Positions 1 through 10,754 of a stretch of 64,000 bases of DNA are shown piece by piece. The DNA is taken from positions 40,236,984-40,300,983 of the forward strand of contig JACMZG010001908.1 in assembly GCA_018340805.1 (NCBI GenBank). Reading direction: 5' to 3'. The translations under genes were made by a program, and so were the position numbers. The stretch is from Microvelia longipes (taxonomy: Eukaryota; Arthropoda; Insecta; Hemiptera; Veliidae). Positions within the stretch are counted from its first letter, which is position 1; each line of letters opens with the position of its first letter. The notes under the pieces are model-generated. The model saw only the letters and a list, made by a program, of their open reading frames with translations. It did no database searches and was not told the DNA's origin.

Positions 1-940
1 ATACTTTTTGTAGTAAAAAATTGTCAATTGGTTCTACGAATTTATAGTAAGAAAAATATAAATTTAAGATTTTAATCTAAATTATGATTTGTTAATTTTA
101 AAATAGGTAAGAATTGTTGAATAAAGTATATTTTAATTTATTTCAGACTTATTGTTTTTAAAGTTGAGGAACCGTTTTTAGTAAAAATAAATTTTTGATA
201 TTTGAGACTTCAGAGACAAAAATCTTTATAAAAGTTTTAGGTCTTGTTAGCTCAGGAAAAGCGGGAAATTTGTTTGTGGTTTCGCTTTTCGGTGTAACAA
301 GTTTTCAGAAAAGTTTTTTCTACTAAGTTTCAAGATATAAGATTGAGAAAGTAAATCTTAGAAAAAGTTATATATAACTTTTACATTATTATATAAAAAG
401 TTAAAGACATAAGGAGTTAATAACTTTAATTTAGTAGAGTTCAAATAAATTTTATTTACTTTATACATTACAGGATAATGTAAAACAATAGTCATTTTTA
501 AATCTTAGAAAATTATTACAATATTAAAAATTGTAATAATTCCTGCGCACAAGCATCATCTAAAAATAAGGAAAAGAGCAGCGCATGTGGAAATCATTTT
601 TATATGATTATAAAAAAATAAAAATAAGTATAAAGTTTTATCCAAAAAAGTATATATTTATGGAAAGATTTCAAGCTTATTATATATTAATATCTGAATG
701 ATAATTCTCTTATTAAGTCTAAAGCAATATGAAGTTTCTTTCACTAACGAGAGTTGCGATGTTAACAAAATTTATAGAAAACACGAATATAGTTATCATA
801 GAACAATTTATATGAAGACTTTTTCTAAAAACATGGAGCATCATTTCTTAACACTTGATCGAAACTTAAGTTTAACACTTTAAGAAACTTAATTTCCTAA
901 CTGGCTTAAAAAAGTAAGAAAAAAATCAAAAACAAATAAT
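1..940. other. AT-rich DNA, nothing recognised
   Basis: No convincing reading frame, RNA gene or repeat was recognised. The only short frame (698-883) is AT-rich and lacks any family signature. Confidence 0.5.
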
Positions 941-1000
941 TATATAAAAAAGTACCTCGAAACTTTTCCTCGCCATATTAGATTCACTAATTAAGTCTCA

Positions 1001-1849
1001 ATTAGCTCGTCCTAAGAATATGAATCACCTAAATTATATCGCGAGTACGTCTACGGACTAGCTTAGCTCGTCCTAAGAAATGTCGGTCTACGGACTAGCT
1101 TAGCTCGTCCTAGAATATGAACCACCTAAATTATATTGCGAGTACGTCTACGGACTAGCTTACAGAATATGATCACCTAATTATATTGCGAACGGACTAT
1201 TAGGTCGTCCTCAGAATATGTGCTACGGACTAGCTTAGCTCGTCCTATATGAATCACCTAATTTATATTGCGAGTACGTTTACGGATTGGCTTAGCTCGT
1301 CTTCAGAATATGAATCACCTAAATTATATTGCGAGTACGTACGGACTAGCTTAGCTCGTCCTAAGAATATGAATCAACTAAATAATATTGCGAGTGCGTC
1401 TACGGACTACCTTAGCTCGTCCTCAGAATATAAATCACCTAAATTATATTGCGAGTACGTCTACGGACTAGCTTAGCTCGTCCTCAGAATATAGATCACC
1501 TAAATTATATTGCGAGTACGTCTACGGACTAGCTTAGTCGTCCTAAGAATATGAACACCTAAATTATATTGCGAGTACGTCTAAGGACTAGCTTAGCTCG
1601 TCTTCAGAATATGAATCACCTAAATTATATTGCGAGTACGTCTACGGACTAGCTTAGCTCGTCCTAAGAATATGAACCACCTAAATTATATTGCGAGTAC
1701 GTCTACGGACTAGCTTAGCTCGTCCTAAGAATATGAACCACCTAAATTATATTGCGAGTACGTCTACGGACTAGCTTAGCTCGTCCTAAGAATATGAATC
1801 ACCTAAATTATATTGCGAGTACGTCTACGGACTAGCTTAGCTCGTCCTC
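1001..1849. repeat. 61-bp tandem satellite, about 14 copies
   Basis: The period is 61 bp, read directly from the CTAAATTATATTGCGAG landmark at 1681, 1742 and 1803. Each unit holds AGCTCGTCCT, GAATATGAATCACC, the landmark, then GTCTACGGACTAGCTT. Units at 1065-1240 are truncated or carry indels; units after 1500 are nearly identical. The reverse complement aligns along its length with the internal unit of family A, so the array is an expansion of that unit. Confidence 0.9.
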
Positions 1850-1873
1850 AAACAGTAAACACATCCGTTTCAT

Positions 1874-1918
1874 TACAAGCTATTAACCATCCAGGTTCTG
1901 GCCACGCTCAATGTTGCA
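1874..1918 (-). repeat. 5S rRNA-like block of family A
   Basis: On the minus strand this reads GCAACATTGAGCGTGGCCAG followed by ACCTGGATGGTTAATAGC. It resembles animal 5S rRNA from the A box through the C box, with the end of the C box decayed. It is a repeat-borne fragment, not a 5S gene. Confidence 0.6.
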
Positions 1919-2061
1919 AAACATTAGTGAACTAACAAAACCAATAGATACACTTAGAGCATCAAAATTAAACATCATCTATTTATTCATTACATAAAGG
2001 AATGTGTTTGTACCAAATTCAAACTCACTTGACTTTCTTTCAATAAGCATTGTGATGTTTT

Positions 2062-2114
2062 TTATAAGACCAACGTCTTATAAAAGCCGGGACATATTTT
2101 CCCGGCTTTTATAA
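2062..2114. other. Two adjacent stem-loops
   Basis: ATAAGAC-CAAC-GTCTTAT is followed by a 15-bp perfect stem (2078-2092 with 2100-2114) around the 7-base loop CATATTT. The second stem has a GCCGGGA core in otherwise AT-rich sequence. It lies inside the family A copy, where other copies have no such structure, so it may be a small insertion. Function unknown. Confidence 0.7.
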
Positions 2115-2337
2115 ATATTTCCAAGTCATTATGGCAAATTATTGATAAAAAAATTATTCTCCGGAAACACAACTAGGCCTAAAGATTGATTCTCGTACCA
2201 AGTTTTAACTTTCTTCCATAAGCACTTGGTAATAACTACTCAGACGGTCTTAAAACACCTAAAGGAGAAATCCTGGTTTCAGATTTTAAGTGCATACACG
2301 ATACTTTTTGAAATAACTGAGTTACTTCTAACTGAGT

Positions 2338-2371
2338 ATGTATATATATATATATATATATAATATATATA

Positions 2372-2440
<69 letters not shown>
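2338..2440. repeat. (AT)n microsatellite
   Basis: About 100 bp of AT/TA dinucleotides with a few phase breaks, directly beside the end of the family A copy. Confidence 0.95.
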
Positions 2441-2442
<2 letters not shown>

Positions 2443-3540
2443 CATTATCTGATGTATGCAATACGTTTTCTATATAGTTAAGGTTTAAATAAGAAGAAGT
2501 GAAAAAAGGCTTATAAACAACTATTATTTTAAAAATTTTACATTTCCTAATTTTGTTAAATAAACAATAAACACATCTAATATTATCTATATTTTTACAA
2601 CGATTTTCCTGCTTTGATAAGGAATTTTCTCATGGTTGTTGATTTGTTAAGATGTTTTCACGTTTCAGGCTCTTTCACTCCCAGTGTCGTGACTCATTCT
2701 TCGACATTTCATTCAATGAACGTTTCTTTAATATTTCTTTCGTTTGCTGATTTCTTTTTTTTTTCTACTTTTTCAAAAAAATCATAGTGTTCGTATGCAT
2801 GACAGAATATTCGTGTTTTGTTTTTATTTAAAATTTTAAAATAAAACTTGAGTTGTCTTTGATGTGGTTGACTGAATTTTTAGTTGTTTAAACATTTTTT
2901 TACATTTATTTCTCAAATTGCCTGACTCACGTTTATTTCCTATTTGAATTCTTAATCATAATTCACGGATTCTTGTAATATATTAGCTGTATACTTTCTC
3001 TACCTATTACTATACCATGAAGATCTATCAATTTCACGTTTTAAAAGTAACCTCATAATAAGAAATTTTAACTTAAGAAGCATTAAAACCTCGATGCACT
3101 TGATTTGCCACAAGTATAATTTATTACAATAAATTTTAATTATTTATATCCATATCAAATTTATTTTTTAACCCTTTTAATTTAATTTAAATTCAATAAT
3201 TCAATATAATGCGTTTAAACTAGGTATACATCAAGTTAATTTATTTGTTTAGTAATGAATATCTTATAAACGTTTGCAATTAATATTGCATCGATTTTTA
3301 CTGGATGGAAACCATAAAAATTAATTATTACTTTAGAAGTACCGCGCTTCAGTCACGCATGATTTGCAAGATATTGATTTATTGATTCCATTTAAATCAT
3401 TTCATTTTTCAAAATGATTTAATTTATGTTTCTTTTTTTATATTAATCTTTTAACAATATGATCCTTAAACGTAATTGACACAAATAAATTAGATACAAA
3501 TAAAAGAAACAAAGTAAATAGCAATATTAAAATAAACAAT
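2441..3540. other. AT-rich DNA, nothing recognised
   Basis: No supported gene, RNA or repeat was seen. Confidence 0.5.
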
Positions 3541-3544
3541 TGGG

Positions 3545-3635
3545 CAGAGGGAGCCTCAAAACTTTTTCTAACCTTATGCGATTCGTTATGCTAATCGTAA
3601 CCTTTTCGTACGCGCTGTGCTCGTCCTCACTATAT
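3545..3635 (-). repeat. Family A 3'-end fragment
   Basis: Decayed match to the reverse complement of the family A 3' region: the CCTCAAAACTTTTTCT, GCGATTCGTTATGCT and GTGCTCGTCCTCA landmarks occur in order. It ends at a short TATATA tract. Confidence 0.55.
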
Positions 3636-4164
3636 ATATATAAAAAAATATATTTAAGATTTAATATATCTTCGGACTCGATTAACATCCTCAGACAATC
3701 AGATGACAAAAAGATCAGTTTTAATCACAGCAAACAAAAATCTGAATACTAACCTTTGCTTGATGGCAAAACCATTAAATTGAATTAAATTCCGGTTAAT
3801 GACATCATAGAAAATTATTTTCCGTTAGGAAAATATATAATATTGATTGTAAAACGAAGTTTAAACACTTTAGCATAAAAACAAAGCTACGACGATAAAA
3901 GACACAAAAACACACACACAAGCACATATGATTTGATTCTAACAAGTTTTGCAAAACATGAATAGTTTAAACAAAATAAATTGTTTAAAAGACGCCTAAG
4001 ATATGTAACAAGCAAAAGGCTATGGAAGAAATGGAAACTGATCCGTCATTGGACATTGGTCATCATTGATGGCTCGATATAATGTCATTCCCAACGTGTC
4101 TCTAGCACAGATTGGGTTTATATGTTTTTATATTGTACACATATAAAAACATATAAAATGCATA
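3636..4164. other. AT-rich DNA, nothing recognised
   Basis: No supported feature. A TATATGTTTTTATATTG / ATATAAAAACATATA inverted pair lies at about 4118-4157. Confidence 0.4.
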
Positions 4165-4245
4165 ATTCCAATAAAATCTCGGTATCAGATTTTTAAAGCA
4201 AACACAATACTTTTCCAATATACCTAAGGTATAGAAAAATTAAAA
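4165..4245 (-). repeat. Family A 5'-end fragment
   Basis: Contains CTCGGTATCAGATTTTT, GCAAACACAATACTTTTCC and a derivative of the terminal CCTAAGGTATA hairpin region, all on the minus strand. Confidence 0.6.
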
Positions 4246-4920
4246 AAAAATCAGCAATAAAGAAAACGTAAGATGTCATATAGCTTTCATCTGAATAGAC
4301 ATAGTTTTATTATTTTATTATTTATCATATAACCATGTCTTAATATGGACGACTCAGCCCCCATTGTAGCTCATACTAACAATTTTATATTTATATGAAG
4401 AGGCGTAAATAATTATGATTACAATAAAAACCAACGTACATACACTGCATTAACTCATTACAAACTTAACTCAATTAAAATATTACAATAACAAATCATA
4501 AAGTGATTAATGAATGTTTAATGTTTTATAAACTGACTTGGCGTATTACAAGTTGACACTTAACTATTGTATTATATTGTTACGAGATTAATAATAAATT
4601 GTAAATAATAATAACTCAATTAACTTATTCACAATAAATAAAGCACTGGTTCTCTTATAAAACTAGAGAGTAAGATCTCTGTTCGTAACCCGAGTTTTAT
4701 TTAAAGATAATTTTTTAACAAGACTTACTCGTATTTTTAGTTTAACTAATTTGAGCTCGGAAGTTTCAATTTAAAGGGGGGCTCTGGCAGAGAGGATTTA
4801 AGTAAGACTAAAAAAGGCATTTCAGCAGCAGTAAAATCACACTTTACAGCCGATTAACATACAAGAAATTTCAATCATACACTTAAAGATGATTAAAATA
4901 AATATTTTTATGCTTTCATG
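4246..4920. other. AT-rich DNA, nothing recognised
   Basis: No supported gene. A GGGGGG run lies near 4778. Confidence 0.4.
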
Positions 4921-4925
4921 TTTTA

Positions 4926-4948
4926 GCGAATTTCCTTTGGAAATTCGC
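4926..4948. repeat. Perfect 10-bp hairpin at the start of a family X copy
   Basis: GCGAATTTCC-TTT-GGAAATTCGC. Forms of GCGAATTTCCTTTGG recur in family X at 5818, 5957, 6546 (reverse) and 47887, so this is a hallmark terminal or subterminal motif. Confidence 0.75.
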
Positions 4949-5041
4949 CTAATGGGATAGGCGTCATGGCGGAATTCGAACCTCGGACCACGACACAAAT
5001 CCGTTTCAGAGGTCCCTAATGACGAAAAAAAAATTTTTCGC

Positions 5042-5048
<7 letters not shown>

Positions 5049-5130
<82 letters not shown>
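5049..5130. repeat. (AT)n microsatellite inside family X
   Basis: A nearly pure TA tract. It lies between the GAGACTTTA end of the upstream module and the TTCTAGACACTTTCTTG start of the family X body, the same junction as at 61370. Confidence 0.95.
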
Positions 5131-5132
<2 letters not shown>

Positions 5133-5790
5133 CTAGACACTTTCTTGTAAACACTCTATCTTTCGAACGGATTAATATTTTTTAACCAAACTTGGTACAA
5201 AAATCAACCTTGGGGAGGACACGAACCCTATTGAAAACCAGGTTTTTGTGACGTCATTAACCCGGTTTGCTGAGTCAGCGAATTTTTCAAAAAATCGGCA
5301 AAATTCAGGGTTAATATTTTTTGCCGCGTAAAAGGTTAATAGTTATGTTTTTTGAGACGCTGAATCGAATGAAACCGGTCCGAAGTCGATACGACCACTC
5401 TAAGTGACCTAAAAATCGAAAAAACCATTGTAAATTACCAAAAACCAAAATTTAGGTCGATAAAAAATAAATTTCGAGTAGGGTGTCGTTTTCTATGTAA
5501 TTTTGGGCGCTGAATCGAATGAAACCGGTCCCAAGTCGATACGACCACTTTAAGTTACCAAAAAGTCGAAAAAACCACAAAAATTATAAAAAACCAAAAT
5601 TACGGTCGTTGAAAATTAAATTTCGAGTAGGGTGTCGTTTTTAATGTTTTTTGGGCCTCTGAGTTGAATGCCAGTGGTCCGGAGTCAATACGACCACTAA
5701 AACTCAGGGTACCTGGGTTCACATCCTGGAAGGGTCGATAATTTTTTATCGTTTTTTTTTACTTAATATAAGTTTACAACTAGAAAATAA
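5131..5790 (+). repeat. Family X body with about 150-bp internal repeats
   Basis: Near-identical to 61371-61850. Order: TTCTAGACACTTTCTTG, CGAACGGATTAATATTTT, TGACGTCA at 5249, CTGAGTCAGCG, then repeated blocks starting TGAATCGAATGAAACCGGTC at 5361 and 5511 and a diverged one at 5660. The periods are 150 and 149 bp. Each block includes CGAAGTCGATACGACCACT and TTCGAGTAGGGTGTCG. No coding frame spans it. Confidence 0.85.
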
Positions 5791-5792
5791 TT

Positions 5793-5880
5793 CTGGCGCG
5801 GTGATCCGCATGTCGGGCGAATTTCCTTTGGATGCGACCACTCAAACCCAGAGTACCTGGGTTCAAATCCTAGTAGGGAC
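5793..5880 (+). repeat. tRNA-like A/B-box segment in family X
   Basis: TGGCGCGGTGATCCGC resembles a tRNA A box (TRGYNNARNNG). The sequence CTGGGTTCAAATCC near 5849 matches the tRNA B box GGTTCRANNCC. A partial B box (GGGTTCACATCC) lies near 5707. No acceptor stem or anticodon arm could be folded, so this is at most a SINE-like promoter relic. Confidence 0.35.
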
Positions 5881-5930
5881 AATAATTTTTTACCGTTTTT
5901 TTACCTAATATAAGTTTACAACTAGAAAAT

Positions 5931-6589
5931 AATTCTGGCGCGGTGGTCCGCATGTCGGGCGAATTTCCTTTGGATGCGTGTTTCCGTGCCTTTTACATTA
6001 TATAAGTTTACAACTACTAAACAAATTATTCCGGCGCGGTGGTCCGCTGTCGGGCGAATTTCATTAAGAATGCGTGTTTCCGTGCTTAACAACCCATATC
6101 TTGCTTATCCAAGAACCATGCCCATTGCGTGGTTCCGGTTCATGCTGTCAAGCACTGCTCGTAACTCATTTTGTCTGTATTTTTCAAAGGAAATGCGCTA
6201 AAACCTTTAAAGATAACTGACTAAGCTTAAAGATATGTAACTAAGCTTTAAACTAGTGCAAATAATAGTGCGTACTTTTAATTTTAGAGGCATAGTTTTG
6301 TACAACCAACTAGATAATTATGCGCATTTCCTTTGAAAAATACAGACAAAATGAGTTACGAGCAGTGCTTGACAGCATGAACCGGAACCACGCAATGGGC
6401 ATGGTTCTTGGATAAGCAAGATATGGGTTGTTAAGCACGGAAACACGCATTCTTAATGAAATTCGCCCGACAGCGGACCACCGCGCCGGAATAATTTATT
6501 TAGTAGTTGTAAACTTATATAATGTAAAAGGCACGGAAACACGCATCCAAAGGAAATTCGCCCGACATGCGGACCACCGCGCCAGAATT
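5931..6589. repeat. Near-perfect foldback, 268-bp arms
   Basis: Arm 5931-6198 is the reverse complement of 6322-6589. I found one mismatch by reading through, near the CTACTAAA(C/T)AAATTATT position. The loop is about 123 bp. The arms contain two tandem copies of the GGCGCGGTGGTCCGC...GGGCGAATTTC module from family X. The open frames here (5974-6201, 6428-6706) mirror each other and are not genes. The low divergence suggests recent formation, or an assembly artefact. Confidence 0.9.
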
Positions 6590-6799
6590 TTTAGAAATTG
6601 GAATCGTTATTCTAATATTAAAAGTTGGGTAAGTTAACATTTCTTTCATAATTATAAAAAAATAGTTTTTTGCAACAATGATTTTTTTTCTTCTAAGGCA
6701 AAACAAAAGGAAACTCCATTAAGCTTACAAGCTGAAGGAGAATACTAAAATCTTGACTCCCGAAGCTCAGCTACCAATTTTATCTACGAATAGTCAACT
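6590..6799. other. AT-rich DNA, nothing recognised
   Basis: No supported feature. Confidence 0.4.
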
Positions 6800-7005
6800 A
6801 ATACAAAACAGATATATAAATCAAATCGATCAAAAAGTTTTTCCGCGTTTTATGAATTTTCGAAATTTTTGCAGTCATTATTGCCAGTTAAAGACGCCAT
6901 AAAATATATTTTTCCGATAGCACAACTACTAGTAGTTGTGCAACTTTTTAAACTTAAAGATTAATTTTGGTACCAAGTTTCAACTCCCTATAATGATACT
7001 AAAAA
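6800..7005 (-). repeat. Family A middle fragment
   Basis: Minus-strand match to the central family A module: GCGTTTTATGAATTTTCG, a decayed TGACTCA/TGACGTCA core (AAGACGCCATAAAA), TAGCACAACTACTAG and GGTACCAAGTTTCAACTC occur in order. Confidence 0.6.
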
Positions 7006-10000
7006 ACAAAAATGTAACGAAAAAACATCGATCTAAAAACTGTCTATCATAACAGCATCGAACACACACATGAAAAAAACCATCATAAGTGAGAAAAACG
7101 CTGTCTGTTTTCTGAGTGATGCTCTACTACTAGTACCTTCATTTGTTACTTCATTACGACATTTTTAGACCCAAATACTTTGTTTCTTAATTTATTTAGT
7201 ATTTTAAAGAGGGAAAAAAGACATGCATGAAATATATAGTTAAAGCATATAATGAATACAATAAGGAATACAAGGTGTGTACTACACCTTAGCGGGGAGG
7301 GGAAATTCAATACAGACCTAGGGCCACTCTACTGCTAACTAACAAATCAATATTACCTTTCTAGAGATACATTCATGGAACTTGTAAACGTTTACGTAAC
7401 ACAACTGTGAAATGAACACAATGCTAAGGACGAGAAGCAAATGAAGCATCGATTTGAACACCAAAATCAACCCACACTTGATTATACCGTAGACACCTCG
7501 GAAATATTATTTAACACCAGTCGAAGATCCCCTAAAGTCTCCGTTTTTCACCAAAAACTTGAGAATTGAAGTCAATGTTGTCAGGTCTAAGTTGTGCTAG
7601 GTTGTGGATCTTTAGGATCCTTTAGAGGATAGGGATCTCAAAAATGGACTTTAGACACACTTCTGGGAGCCCCCCCCCCACACGAGCCATCTGATAAGCG
7701 ATTTTTTTCAAAGAAAATTCACTTATTTTATATTAATTGAGTAATCACAATCCTACAATCTTCCTTATCTTAATTATATTGAATTCAATTTATTCATTAT
7801 CTGACACATGGCATCGAATTTTATGTCAAAGAAAACCAGACAAAGAAAACTATTGTATATTTCATACAGAACCACATACAGACAAAAGGAAATTTTTAAA
7901 AATGCTCTATATAAAAGCTGACAAAGGCAGTATGAACAAAAACAAGACTAACAATCTTAGCAGTATTTATTATAATACTATCTTAAAATCTTAATTTTTC
8001 CTTATAATTTCATTAAAAAATCAAGTATTTACTTAGAAAAACACATGACATAAAAAAACATTCAAAATTTTATTAATTTTTATAAATTTTCATTTTTATC
8101 AATTTCAAGAACTAACGAAGCTCAGGATCCCTAAGCGAAAGCTCTTCATCATCATTTATTTTAAATATTTTAGAATACTGAAGTCTTTATCAATTTAATT
8201 GTTATTACAATTTATAACAGTTCAAAAGCTCTAAAGTTATAAACAAAATTAATAAATTACATAATCAATCAATTATGAATAAAAAATGAATAAATGAAGT
8301 GAATTAATTTAATTAAATAAATAAATGAAATGAAGTACATAAATAAATAAAATAATGAGACAGATATCCTTCGCAGAGATAAATAAAACAATATAGCAGA
8401 TATAAATGTATTGAAAAACTTCTTTGTCATATCAGGACAGTGTGTTCTCAGAGAAAAACATGAGTAATATAAGAACAGTTTTATGGAGTAATGACTAGTC
8501 AATTTATCATAAAAATACAACGATTGGATTAAATATTAAAAAGTCTTCTTACACTTACACGAGTAAAGTAGAATAAATTGCAACCTCATACGTAATTATA
8601 AGTATCTTAATTAATAATTTGGTTAATTAGGTAATGCTAGACATGGTTAGATATATAATTGAAAGAAAGTGTTGAAAGAAAGAAACTGTTGAAAGAAAGT
8701 GTTTTGTGTATCTTTATATCTTATACGGCTATGAAATCACTAACTCAAAAATCAATTGCAATCATTTTTAAATTATATAAAATAACTAAAATATTGCAGA
8801 TATTATAGATATATTATAGGTGTAGTACTTTAGATACTCTTACTTCTAGAAGTTTTTATATTTCGACATATATATTTTCTTAAGGATAAAATCTGAAATA
8901 TGACATTATATGATCTTAGTAGATAGGCCTACTAACCGTATACATTTATATAACGTATATGTAGATATATGTATGCATAAAAAGCGTATACAGGACGTTG
9001 GTAATAAGACTGGATAACTCTATGTGTCACCTTCAGTAAGAACCGGGCTATAACTCATAACAGGTTCTTTCTAACAGAATTATTCACCACAATATTCATA
9101 TTCAATTGAATCATTTTTAAACAACGTTAGACTACTCCTCCTATATATATGTATATTTGATTATATATATATATATATATATTTGTGTGTGTCTGTGTAA
9201 GATTTGGTTATTTAGTAGGATCAATCATAATTATTTAGTAGCATCATAATTAGAATCAAAAGCTTAGGCCAGCTGTTAGGCTTCTATTTAGTGGAAAAGT
9301 ATTATCAAGGTACTATACTACATAAGGAGTATGTATATGTATATAACACTATTATGTTTCTGAGCACTATCATCTTTCTTAAGTAAACTACAGGTCATGG
9401 GATCGGCAATATAACCTAGGAATAAATATGCGAATTTTCTTTTAAAATTTTAGAAAAATTGTGAAACAAATAGTAATGCTTCCTTTTGGACTATTAATAA
9501 TTGAAAAACAAGCGAAAATTGACTGTTTAGGAAGGAAGTATTCCAAAGTAAATTAGTTTGGGGTTAAAACCTTCGCGCAAGAATTATTTATTATGGTTGA
9601 GTGTAAACTAACATCAATATAATAATAACAATAATAAACGGAGAAACACGATCACTAAAAGTGGTTCCCCTGGTAAACGGTGGAGAAATTTAATTCTTTT
9701 ATTAATTATAAAAAAAGGAAATTGTGAAAAAACAGTCAATTTGCAAAATAAGTAAGTAATTTCCCAAGTGACAAGAAAGGAAACCTTTTTTGTTGGCAAT
9801 TTATAAAACAAATACAACAGTTTTAAAAATTACATAATAATTCTATTTCTTACAACAAGTAAAATTAAATAAAACGTTTAGTCTAAAAATAAAGATTACA
9901 AGAAAAGTCTCAAGCTTACACAAGTACGAGATTACAAAAAATTACAAATCCCAATATGAATGGAAAAATTCTAAAAATAAAGAAAGAATTTTTCGAAGGT

Positions 10001-10318
10001 ACGGACTTTGTTTCTCTTGCAAGACTTTTTACTCGTAAAAGAATTGTAAAAAGAGTATTAAAAAGGTTTTAAAAATATACTCGAAATATATAAGTGAAAA
10101 CCTACGTAATCCGTAATCTGATTACCATAAGGGAGGAAAAGGGTTCAACAAAGTAAATGAAGAAAGAAAAGGGATAGAGTAGAATAATGAAAAGGGCGAA
10201 AAAGAAGAAAGAAACCTTAAAGTAAAGAAAATATATATCAGATCTATTTAAAATAATACATAAAAATTATAACATTTTCTTTTTAATTGCTATAGAAATT
10301 TTGTAGAACTCCATACTT
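7006..10318. other. Mostly single-copy AT-rich DNA
   Basis: No supported gene. Minor items: a 7-bp-stem hairpin AAGGTGT-GTACT-ACACCTT near 7272; a C-run near 7672; a GATCC-TTT-A-GGATC-like inverted pair near 7610; an AAGTGTTGAAAG direct repeat near 8665-8700; a short (AT)n/(GT)n tract at 9139-9200. The short frames show no family signature. Confidence 0.4.
9139..9200. repeat. Short AT/GT microsatellite
   Basis: TATATATGTATATTTGAT is followed by an AT tract and then GTGTGTGTCTGTGTAAG. Confidence 0.8.
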
Positions 10319-10502
10319 AAATGATATATAAAGACTGAACTAGCTTTAGTTCTGCAACAGTTTTAAATAATGTTTTATTATGACTTAAACTTTATTTAGT
10401 TTTCTGAAGATATAAACAGAGGTTTATGAAATTTTAATAAAATAAAGCATTATTAAAAACTGTTGTAGAACTAAAGCTAGTTCAGTCTCTATAAATCATT
10501 TA
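10319..10502. repeat. Foldback element with hammerhead-like motif
   Basis: Arm 10319-10379 pairs with 10441-10502 with few mismatches; GACTGAACTAGCTTTAGTTC is shared. Between the arms, 10404-10431 reads CTGAAGA-T-ATAAAC-AGAG-GTTTAT-GAAA. This is the CTGANGA/GAAA arrangement with a 6-bp perfect stem seen in the other foldbacks, with a different stem sequence. Confidence 0.8.
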
Positions 10503-10754
10503 AATAAAAAGTATAATAAAATATTGCGATTATTGACTAAACCTTTTGTCATGGTGAAACCAGTAATTACCAGTAAAATTGTAGCATCAGTTCTAGAGAC
10601 AAACCAATAGTATCTATCAAATTAATAAACTATTAGTAGTTATTTAGGCACCCATGGAATAAAATAAGCAATTTTTCCCGTGATTTACAAAGGTGGTTTC
10701 TAAAACAAAGCCGTAGTTTATTAATTTCTAATAGAAGCTGAACGATTAAAGTGT
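10503..10754. other. AT-rich DNA, nothing recognised
   Basis: No supported feature. Confidence 0.4.

Larger units (their letters stand above)
941..2320 (-). repeat. Family A copy with internal satellite expansion
   Basis: Read on the minus strand, this is a family A copy. The end near 2300 matches the family's 5' end (the CGGTTTC...GCAAACACAATACTTTT region). The segment 1874-1918 is its 5S-like block. The segment 950-1000 matches its 3' end, the region around GAGGAAAAGTTCTGAGGTAC. Between the 5S-like block and the 3' end, the normally duplicated GACGAGCGAAGCGAGTCC unit has become the array at 1001-1849. The element abuts an (AT)n tract at 2338. Confidence 0.7.

Noticed and set aside
2236..2461. 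Y/I-repeat frames in AT tracts (also 42102-42410 and 61288-61539)
   Set aside because: Translations of (AT)n microsatellites.
5974..6706. Overlapping open frames on both strands
   Set aside because: Mirror images produced by the foldback arms; no coding function.
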